Shown: piece by piece, positions 4,748 to 9,919 of the stretch | How positions within the stretch are numbered: position 1 is the stretch's first letter | How the letters are laid out: each line of letters opens with the position of its first letter | From: Candidatus Brocadiaceae bacterium | GTDB lineage: Bacteria; Planctomycetota; Brocadiia; Brocadiales; Bathyanammoxibiaceae | NCBI GenBank assembly: GCA_030018855.1 | Contig: JASEHG010000062.1 | Location: forward strand, 1-9,919 | Length of the DNA stretch: 9,919 bases | Reading direction: 5' to 3' | Made by a program: the position numbers and the translations under genes | The notes under the pieces: generated by a model | The model's input: only the letters and a program-made list of their open reading frames with translations | What the model was told of the DNA's origin: nothing | The model's database searches: none

Positions 4748-6643
4748 CTATTTATTTTCAGACAAGGTGATGCCCACGGTCTGCTTCTCCTGGCCTCTTT
4801 TTTCCTTTTTTACCCCAAGGAGCTCCACCACCTCTTCCCCGTCCAGGAGTTCCCTCTCCTCCAGTTTGCGGGCGAGCAGTTCAAGCTTGTCCTTGTTATC
4901 GGAAAGGAGTTTGTAGGCCTTATCGTAGCCCTCCCTGACGATCCTGGATACCTCCTCATCAATCAGGATAGCGGTCTTTTCGCTATATTCTTTCTCTTGT
5001 ACCAGATCGTGGCCCAGGAAGATGTTCCCCGACTGTCTCCCGAAGGTCTGAGGCCCTAGCTTGGCGCTCATGCCGAACCTGCATACGTAATCCCTGGCCA
5101 GTCTGGTGACCTTTTCCAGGTCGTTATGGGCCCCCGTGGATACCTCCCCGAAGACCATTGATTCAGCCGCCCTGCCCCCCAGTAGTACGCACAGGGTGTC
5201 CATTATCTCAGATTCAGTGGTCAGATACCTGTCTTCTGTAGGGAGCTGGAGGGTGTAACCCAGTGCGGCGGTACCCCTGGGGATGATAGAGACCTTGTGC
5301 ACAGGATCCGCATGGGGCAAGAAAGCCGCAATAAGGGCATGCCCAGACTCGTGATAGGCCACGGTCCTCTTCTCCTCCTCGCTCATGACACGGCTCTTCC
5401 TCTCCGGACCGGCAATAACCCTATCAATGGCATCCTCAAACTCTGGCATCTCCACCGCCTCTTTATCCCGCCTGGCCGCCAGGAGGGCGGCCTCATTCAC
5501 CACATTAGCCAGGTCAGCACCAGAAAAACCAGGGGTGCGCTTGGCAACAACCTTCAGGTCAACGTCTGGGGCAAGTTTGACGTTCCTTTTGTGGACGTTC
5601 AGGATGGCCTCCCTGCCCAGGAGGTCCGGCCTATCCACGGTAATCTGACGGTCAAAGCGCCCCGGCCTGAGGAGGGCCACGTCCAGGACATCCGGACGGT
5701 TAGTGGCCGCCATAATAATCACACCCTTCTTGGAAGAGAAACCATCCATCTCAGCGAGGAGTTGATTGAGGGTCTGTTCCCTCTCATCGTGGCCGCCACC
5801 CAGTCCCGTCCCCCTCTGTCTTCCCACACTATCTATCTCGTCTATAAAGACTATACAAGGGGCCCTCTCCTTGGCCTGCTCAAACATATCACGCACCCTG
5901 GCGGCCCCCATTCCGACGAACATCTCCACAAAGTCTGAACCGCTGATGGAAAAGAAAGGCACGTCTGCCTCTCCCGCCACCGCCTTGGCCAGCAGGGTCT
6001 TGCCAGTCCCAGGGGGGCCAATGAGGAGTACCCCTTTGGGTATCTTCCCACCTAGTTTCTGAAAGCGTTCCGGGTTGCTGAGGAAGTCTATGACCTCTTT
6101 TAGCTCCTCCTTTGCCTCGTCACAGCCAGCTACGTCGGCAAAGGTAACCTTCTCGGAATCACTCTCGGCGTAGAGCTTTATCTTGGCCTTCCCGAAGGAC
6201 ATAAAGGGGGCACCTACCCCACCCATACGTCTGAATATGAAGAACCATCCAACAGCCATCATGGCCAGGGGGAAAAACCACCACATAAGAAAGGTCTTTA
6301 AAAAAGTATTCTCTGTCTCCCCCTTAAAGCTTATGTGCCTCGCCTCAAGCTCTTCTACCAGCTTTGTATCCTGAACCGATACAGTGGCAAAGGCCACCTC
6401 CTCAAAACCCACCCCCTCAGCCGCTGGTTTCCGGTAATGCCCTCTAATTAAATCAAGACTCACCGTTACGTCCACTATGTCCCCATTCCTTAGATACTCC
6501 TTGAACTGGGTATAGGTGATTTCTTCTGCCCTCGGTGAGACCATCATCTGCAAGGCATACATCACCAGGAGAAAGAGGAAGAGATAGCCGATGGAAAAGG
6601 TGGTCTTGTTAGGTTTTAACTTTTTTTGTGGCTTTTTTTCCAT
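4748..6643 (-). CDS. ftsH: ATP-dependent zinc metalloprotease FtsH
   Basis: Hexameric inner-membrane AAA+ protease that extracts and degrades misassembled membrane proteins and some cytosolic regulators. The 631 residues fit the family. Order: TM1 about 16-36; a small periplasmic domain; TM2 about 116-137 followed by FRRM; AAA module with Walker A GPPGTGKT (209-216), pore loop MFVGMGAARVRD (241-252), Walker B IVFIDEID (264-271), and second region of homology with RPDVLDVALLRPGRFDR (316-332); protease domain with zinc motif HESGH (431-435) and Asp508 in TGAHNDLEKVT as the third ligand. All catalytic residues are present. The ATG at 6643 opens MEKKPQKKLKPNKT, a basic cytosolic N-terminus before TM1; the ribosome site is weak (AGAAGT). 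A consensus promoter lies upstream, and the ComEA-like gene, uvrB and nadC follow on the same strand. Confidence 0.98.
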   Translation of the reverse strand: MEKKPQKKLKPNKTTFSIGYLFLFLLVMYALQMMVSPRAEEITYTQFKEYLRNGDIVDVTVSLDLIRGHYRKPAAEGVGFEEVAFATVSVQDTKLVEELEARHISFKGETENTFLKTFLMWWFFPLAMMAVGWFFIFRRMGGVGAPFMSFGKAKIKLYAESDSEKVTFADVAGCDEAKEELKEVIDFLSNPERFQKLGGKIPKGVLLIGPPGTGKTLLAKAVAGEADVPFFSISGSDFVEMFVGMGAARVRDMFEQAKERAPCIVFIDEIDSVGRQRGTGLGGGHDEREQTLNQLLAEMDGFSSKKGVIIMAATNRPDVLDVALLRPGRFDRQITVDRPDLLGREAILNVHKRNVKLAPDVDLKVVAKRTPGFSGADLANVVNEAALLAARRDKEAVEMPEFEDAIDRVIAGPERKSRVMSEEEKRTVAYHESGHALIAAFLPHADPVHKVSIIPRGTAALGYTLQLPTEDRYLTTESEIMDTLCVLLGGRAAESMVFGEVSTGAHNDLEKVTRLARDYVCRFGMSAKLGPQTFGRQSGNIFLGHDLVQEKEYSEKTAILIDEEVSRIVREGYDKAYKLLSDNKDKLELLARKLEERELLDGEEVVELLGVKKEKRGQEKQTVGITLSENK

Positions 6644-6707
6644 GATACTTCTAACTAGAGTCTATTGCTAGTCTTATAACAAAGGACGTCTCTCTTTGCT
6701 ACAAGTT

Positions 6708-6736
6708 ATTATATGAAAAGGCGGGGAGGATGTCAA
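6708..6736 (-). promoter_or_regulatory. Consensus sigma-70 promoter of ftsH
   Basis: On the minus strand, TTGACA (6736-6731) and TATAAT (6713-6708) are both exact consensus hexamers with the optimal 17-bp spacer. Transcription would start near 6700-6702, giving a 5' leader of about 57-60 nt before the ftsH ATG at 6643. It could also drive the downstream genes on the same strand. Confidence 0.8.
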
Positions 6737-6793
6737 AGCAATAAGATATAGCAAACCCTTTTGTATTTTAGGCCAGGTTGTACGATCGCACCA

Positions 6794-7453
6794 CTATTTC
6801 TTTTTGAATACAAGAAAATAGTGGTAAGGCATAAATCGTTGCCTCTCTGATAGACCAAGGCCCGCCTGCCCTGCCTCTTTTATAACCGTATCCTCAGGTA
6901 CCCTCTCCTGTAGTGGTGGGCCTATGGGAGATTCCTTCTCCGGGTCCCAATCAATGATAACTAACCTCCCCCCAATCTTCAATTCCTTTCTGATATTTTC
7001 TAACAGCAATAGAGGCATCCCTGCCTCATGGTAGGTGTTCGCCAGGAGTGCCAGGTTAAGAGAGTCCTCGGGGAGGGTGGGGTTATCTGGTCTCCCCATC
7101 ACTACCCTGATGTTCCTCAGTTCAAGGGTTTCTATCTTTTTGGAGAGATAGTCCACCATCGCCTGCTGGACGTCTTCTGCATAGACCAGCCCCTCAGCCC
7201 CCACCCTCTGGGCCATTGGGAGGGTAAAATAGCCTGCCCCCGCTCCTATGTCCGCCACAATATCACCCCTTTTTATCCCCAACTTGTCCATCACCTCCTC
7301 TGCATCCTGCCAATCCCTGGGTCCCTCCAGCACTGACATCTTTTCAGGGGGAAACAGTCTCCCGGGCCGCCTCTCCTGGGCTAAAAGGGGTGGAAATAAA
7401 GAGGACCACAAAAGCATTAGAATAAGTAAACCTTTTTGTATCCCTGTCTTCAT
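6794..7453 (-). CDS. Predicted exported class I SAM-dependent methyltransferase
   Basis: A 219-residue protein. Residues 1-25 look like a Sec signal peptide: basic MKTGIQK, hydrophobic GLLILMLLWSSLF, then PPLLA before Gln-Glu as a likely cleavage site. The rest is a Rossmann methyltransferase: VADIGAGAGYFTLPMA (motif I, SAM binding, 66-81), acidic YAEDV (91-95) ending strand 2, LALLANTYHEA (135-145), LKIGGRLVIIDWD (158-170, with the conserved GG before strand 5), and a final YHYFLVFKKK strand. It resembles the family of signal-peptide-bearing UbiE-like methyltransferases of many Gram-negative genomes, whose substrate is unknown. Export would place it away from cytosolic SAM, which is odd. It starts inside the stop of the upstream gene (ATGA overlap) with a good AAGGAAGAG ribosome site, so it is coupled to it. 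Fold certain, substrate unknown. Confidence 0.85.
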   Translation of the reverse strand: MKTGIQKGLLILMLLWSSLFPPLLAQERRPGRLFPPEKMSVLEGPRDWQDAEEVMDKLGIKRGDIVADIGAGAGYFTLPMAQRVGAEGLVYAEDVQQAMVDYLSKKIETLELRNIRVVMGRPDNPTLPEDSLNLALLANTYHEAGMPLLLLENIRKELKIGGRLVIIDWDPEKESPIGPPLQERVPEDTVIKEAGQAGLGLSERQRFMPYHYFLVFKKK

Positions 7454-8373
7454 TCTCTTCCTTTCTTTGTCAGGAACTCTGTGGTGTTAAGGATGAGCCA
7501 ATTATTCTGGGCACCCTCTCTAAGCCAGCCATTGTAAAGTTGCTTGCCTGGGGTCAGCGTGGTGCCGTCGTCGGCAGGGGTACTATCAGAAAGGGCGGCT
7601 ATCCTCCCCCGACCTGACCTGGAGGTGGCAAAGACAATGTCTTGCCCCGTCTGAGCGGAACTATTCATCCAGACATGCCCTCTCGCACTTGTATTAAGGT
7701 GTTTCAAGGTGCTCATGGTCCCGAAGCCATGCAGGTACACCCTCTTCACCACCCCAAATGGGCCCTGGAAGATGGGATAGTCCTCCCCATCAGTTAATGA
7801 ACAAAAGTTGGAGGTATAATATCCACCTTTCAGCCAGGCATTGGTCTCTCCCTTTCCCTGAAAATGTATCCCCGTCACCTCCTCTAATTGATTAAAGATT
7901 CCGGTAGAGTCTATACCGTCGTTATCCCTATCCGAGCCGAAGTGGTCTGCCACAAGAAAGAGACCTCCCCCTCCCCTGACAAAAGCTACGATAGCCTGGA
8001 GTTCTGAGGGGGCAAGGGCCTTGTTAGGTTCACAAAGGACAAGGACGCCGTAGCCAGACAAATCCTGTGGATTGTGGGCGTTACCAAAGGTCAAAGACCC
8101 CTTGGTACTCTCCACCTCGTACCTCCCTGTCCTGTAAAGCCCGTAGGCCCAGGAGGAGATGCCACCAGACCATTCCTCTGGGACTTTAGGGTCACTTGGC
8201 CTGGGTACAGGAATATCGTCATCTATTACCCAATCCGCATGTCTACCTGCACTCTCGCCATGACCAGCGTCAAAGAGTACCCGGCACCTCCCTTCCCCCA
8301 GACCCCCCCTGGCTATCAGGAGTAAGAGCAGTAAGGCAAGGGTAACATGGCCAACTCGTCCCATACGATTCAT
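7450..8373 (-). CDS. Exported GATase1/DUF4350-like protein of unknown function
   Basis: A 307-residue protein with a probable signal peptide (basic start, TLALLLLLLIARGGLG, cleavage near residue 26). The mature part begins with a strand and signature RVLFDAGHGESAGRHADWVI (31-50), then GISSWAYGLYRTGRYEVE. An alpha/beta core follows with YGVLVLCEP (108-116), FVRGGGGLFLVADHFG (131-146) and, near the end, GRGRIAALSDSTPADDGT (254-271) and LYNGW. This arrangement resembles the glutamine-amidotransferase-like fold of DUF4350/GldG-type proteins. No catalytic Cys-His-Glu triad is evident, so it may bind a ligand or act as a hydrolase of unknown specificity. DRDNDGIDS (148-156) is acidic enough to bind a metal. 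The ATG at 8373 is used, but Met4 (8364) is also possible. It is first in a two-gene operon with the methyltransferase, with a 4-bp overlap. Fold assignment moderate; function unknown. Confidence 0.7.
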   Translation of the reverse strand: MNRMGRVGHVTLALLLLLLIARGGLGEGRCRVLFDAGHGESAGRHADWVIDDDIPVPRPSDPKVPEEWSGGISSWAYGLYRTGRYEVESTKGSLTFGNAHNPQDLSGYGVLVLCEPNKALAPSELQAIVAFVRGGGGLFLVADHFGSDRDNDGIDSTGIFNQLEEVTGIHFQGKGETNAWLKGGYYTSNFCSLTDGEDYPIFQGPFGVVKRVYLHGFGTMSTLKHLNTSARGHVWMNSSAQTGQDIVFATSRSGRGRIAALSDSTPADDGTTLTPGKQLYNGWLREGAQNNWLILNTTEFLTKKGRE

Positions 8374-8382
8374 AGCAGGAGC

Positions 8383-8411
8383 ATGTTATCCCCTTTTACG
8401 CCGTTTTTCAA
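8383..8411 (-). promoter_or_regulatory. Possible promoter of the exported-protein operon
   Basis: On the minus strand TTGAAA (8411-8406, 5 of 6), a 17-bp spacer and TAACAT (8388-8383, 4 of 6). Initiation would fall about at the ATG at 8373, giving a nearly leaderless mRNA. That would fit the absence of a Shine-Dalgarno directly before that ATG. The AAGGGG at 8397-8392 inside the spacer is the competing reading as a ribosome site for a tiny upstream frame. Confidence 0.3.
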
Positions 8412-8502
8412 CGCCCATGGTGCAGGGGTTCAGGAGTAACAAGCTTTTATCCTGCTACCCCCTACACCCCATTCCCTGACCCCTGGTTCAGGTAAACTTC
8501 CC

Positions 8503-8531
8503 TTGACATATCGGTCTGGTGGGAGTAGGAT
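8503..8531 (+). promoter_or_regulatory. Sigma-70 promoter of carA
   Basis: An exact TTGACA (8503-8508), a 17-bp spacer and TAGGAT (8526-8531, 4 of 6 to TATAAT). The start would be near 8538, leaving only about 23 nt of leader before the ATG at 8561. That is too short for a classic pyrimidine attenuator or riboswitch. The rest of the 187-bp divergent gap (8412-8500) is CT-rich with an imperfect inverted repeat (caggggttcagg 8423-8434 and cctgacccctg 8475-8485). Confidence 0.55.
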
Positions 8532-8560
8532 GGCCTAAAAGATTCCTTTTAAGATAAATC

Positions 8561-9664
8561 ATGAAAAAAAGGGCAGTGGTGGCGCTTAAGGACGGCGCCC
8601 TTTTTGAAGGATGGTCCTTCGGAGCTGAGGGTGAGGCAAAGGGGGAAGTAGTTTTTAATACAGGAATGACCGGTTACCAGGAGGTCCTTACAGACCCCTC
8701 CTACCAGGGCCAGATGGTAACCATGACCTATCCCCTCATAGGCAATTATGGGGTAAACCTGGAAGACAATGAATCCCACCGCCTGTACCCCCACGGTTTT
8801 ATCGTAAAGGAATACTGCCCTTACCCCAGTAACTGGCGTTCCAGGGCAAGTCTAGATACCCTCCTCAAGGTCCACAGTATCGTAGGTATCCAGGGGGCGG
8901 ACACACGAGCCCTTACCCGCCACCTCAGAGACCATGGCGCCCAGGAAGGTATAATCTCCACGGAGGACTTTGACCAGGAGAGTCTAGCAAAAAAGATAAG
9001 GGCGACCCCGAGCCTTGTAGGGCGGGACATGGTAAAGGAAATCACCTGCCGCAACCCCTTCTTATGGGACTCCACCAAAAAGAACGGTAATCTGCGTGTG
9101 GTGGTCTACGATTGCGGGGTCAAATACAACATCCTGCGGAGCCTGTCGGGTCTAGGTCTGGAGGTACTGGTAGTCCCTGCCCAGACCCCGGCAGACGAGG
9201 TACTGGCAAGAGACCCTCACGGGATACTAGTATCCAACGGCCCTGGCGACCCTGAAGGCGTCCCCTACATGATAAAGAACATCAAGAAACTCCTGGGGAA
9301 GAGGCCCCTCTTTGGAATCTGCCTCGGACACCAGCTCCTGGCCCTTGCCCTGGGACTGAAGACCTATAAATTAAAGTTTGGCCACCACGGTTCAAACCAT
9401 CCCGTGATGGACCTCTCCACCCGCAAGGTAGAGATTACCACCCAGAACCATTGCTTTGCCGTAGAGGGATGGGAGGGGTGGAGGGACACGCCCCACGGCC
9501 CAGTAGAGGTAACCCACATAAACCTCAATGACCGCTCCGTAGAAGGGCTAAGACTCAAGGTCCTCCCAGTCTTCAGCATCCAGTACCACCCCGAGGCCAG
9601 CCCCGGTCCGCATGATGCGGGGTATCTGTTTGAGAGGTTTTTGGGGATGATAAAAGCCCAATAA
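8561..9664 (+). CDS. carA: Carbamoyl-phosphate synthase, small (glutaminase) subunit
   Basis: Releases ammonia from glutamine and channels it to CarB to make carbamoyl phosphate for pyrimidine and arginine synthesis. The 367 residues match the family. The N-terminal CarA domain shows ALKDGALFEG, GEVVFNTGMTGYQEVLTDPS, YQGQMVTMTYPLIGNYG and the VGIQGADTRALTRHLRDHG stretch. The C-terminal class I amidotransferase domain shows LVSNGPGDP (223-231), the nucleophile Cys254 in FGICLGHQLLALALG, KFGHHGSNHPV, TTQNHCF, and the His343/Glu345 dyad in QYHPEASPGPHDA. All catalytic residues are present. The ATG start is preceded by a weak AAGATAA site and by a promoter with an exact -35. It is divergent from the exported-protein operon. 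carB does not follow within the remaining 255 bp, so the pair is either spaced by repeats or separated in this genome. Confidence 0.98.
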   Translation: MKKRAVVALKDGALFEGWSFGAEGEAKGEVVFNTGMTGYQEVLTDPSYQGQMVTMTYPLIGNYGVNLEDNESHRLYPHGFIVKEYCPYPSNWRSRASLDTLLKVHSIVGIQGADTRALTRHLRDHGAQEGIISTEDFDQESLAKKIRATPSLVGRDMVKEITCRNPFLWDSTKKNGNLRVVVYDCGVKYNILRSLSGLGLEVLVVPAQTPADEVLARDPHGILVSNGPGDPEGVPYMIKNIKKLLGKRPLFGICLGHQLLALALGLKTYKLKFGHHGSNHPVMDLSTRKVEITTQNHCFAVEGWEGWRDTPHGPVEVTHINLNDRSVEGLRLKVLPVFSIQYHPEASPGPHDAGYLFERFLGMIKAQ

Positions 9665-9674
9665 AATTGTAGTG

Positions 9675-9690
9675 GCCGAGTTTGCTCGGC
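9675..9690. repeat. Small hairpin after carA
   Basis: GCCGAG (9675-9680), a tttg loop and CTCGGC (9685-9690), starting 10 bp after the carA stop. The bases after it on the plus strand are aaaataa rather than a T tract, so a Rho-independent terminator is not supported, though the stem may still protect the carA mRNA 3' end. Confidence 0.45.
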
Positions 9691-9697
9691 AAAATAA

Positions 9698-9752
9698 CGT
9701 AGGGACAGGTCTTTAGACCTGTCCTGGACAGACCTGAAGGTCTGTCCCTACG
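9698..9752. repeat. Twin-hairpin palindromic repeat
   Basis: A 55-bp block enclosed by a perfect 10-bp inverted repeat (cgtagggaca 9698-9707, tgtccctacg 9743-9752). Inside are two adjacent perfect 10-bp stems: ggacaggtct/agacctgtcc (9703-9724, loop tt) and ggacagacct/aggtctgtcc (9726-9747, loop ga). It could fold either as two hairpins or as one cruciform with an 11-bp base stem. The right arm belongs to the same family as 685-698. Confidence 0.8.
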
Positions 9753-9796
9753 AATTCATTACCTCAATTATGCAAACGATAGTATAGAAAGATGCA

Positions 9797-9818
9797 ATTA
9801 TCATTCTATTATCATTCT
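9797..9818. repeat. Perfect 11-bp tandem duplication
   Basis: attatcattct occurs at 9797-9807 and again immediately at 9808-9818, in an AT-rich stretch (about 9753-9850) in which no gene is apparent. Confidence 0.7.
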
Positions 9819-9850
9819 AAGGGAGTGAAACAAACATAGAATCTCTAAAA

Positions 9851-9919
9851 TGTCACCCTGAGCGGAGCGAAGGGTCTAGTAACGAGATTCTTCCCCGCTT
9901 CAGGCGGGTCAGAATGACA
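9851..9919. repeat. REP/MITE-like element with terminal inverted repeats
   Basis: Ends tgtcaccctga (9851-9861) and tcagaatgaca (9909-9919) are inverted repeats at 9 of 11 positions. Inner palindromes are accct/agggt (9855-9859, 9871-9875) and cccgc/gcggg (9894-9898, 9904-9908). An 8-bp inverted pair, agaatctc (9838-9845) and gagattct (9884-9891), extends left of the element. No protein is coded. This type of TGTCAyyCTGA-ended sequence is a known dispersed intergenic repeat in many bacterial genomes. The right end coincides with the window edge, so it may continue. Confidence 0.6.

Noticed and set aside
5297..5938. A 213-codon open frame on the plus strand opposite ftsH
   Set aside because: It is antisense to the AAA and protease domains of an intact ftsH, has no recognisable domain, and arises from the codon bias of the true gene.
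8412..8500. Operator or attenuator for pyrimidine control of carA
   Set aside because: Only an imperfect inverted repeat upstream of the -35 box is visible, and the predicted leader is too short for an attenuator.
8821..9078. Minus-strand open frame inside carA
   Set aside because: Shadow of the intact carA reading frame.
9675..9690. Rho-independent terminator of carA
   Set aside because: The stem is only 6 bp and is followed by an A-rich rather than a T-rich stretch on the coding strand.

Overview
The window looks like chromosomal housekeeping DNA from a bacterium with a Gram-negative-type cell plan (membrane FtsH, exported proteins with Sec-type signal peptides). It has roughly balanced base composition, compact genes, and intergenic spaces packed with small palindromic repeats. 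No gene here fixes the taxon. Such repeat-rich spacers are common in uncultured environmental lineages such as Planctomycetota-like groups, but that placement is a guess.

Layout: (1) positions 1-617, plus strand, the 3' two thirds of gpsA, followed by two hairpin repeats (618-698), the first of which may terminate gpsA. (2) positions 742-6643, minus strand, a co-directional run read right to left: ftsH, a membrane-anchored ComEA-like helix-hairpin-helix protein, uvrB, nadC, then a RelE-like toxin with its antitoxin. ftsH has an exact consensus sigma-70 promoter (TTGACA, 17 bp, TATAAT) at 6708-6736. (3) positions 6794-8373, minus strand, two translationally coupled genes for exported proteins: a GATase1/DUF4350-like protein and a class I SAM-dependent methyltransferase carrying a signal peptide. 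(4) positions 8561-9664, plus strand, carA with its own promoter, followed by 255 bp holding only repeats; carB is not in view.

How the genes relate: gpsA (phospholipid precursor), nadC (NAD synthesis), uvrB (excision repair), carA (pyrimidine and arginine synthesis) and ftsH (membrane proteolysis) are ordinary core functions with no shared pathway. The accessory parts are the toxin-antitoxin pair, the exported two-gene operon and the repeats.

The most interesting observations are as follows. The toxin-antitoxin module is bracketed by a 23-bp direct repeat (22/23) that is the exact 3' end of nadC including its stop codon, as if the module was inserted at the nadC 3' end and left a gene-tail relic just beyond the toxin stop. 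A 23-bp hairpin repeat occurs three times around the ComEA-like gene. One copy shows compensatory stem changes, and another is split by a 31-bp nested insert. Repeat sequence also forms the last codons of both uvrB and the ComEA-like gene and part of the uvrB ribosome-binding region.
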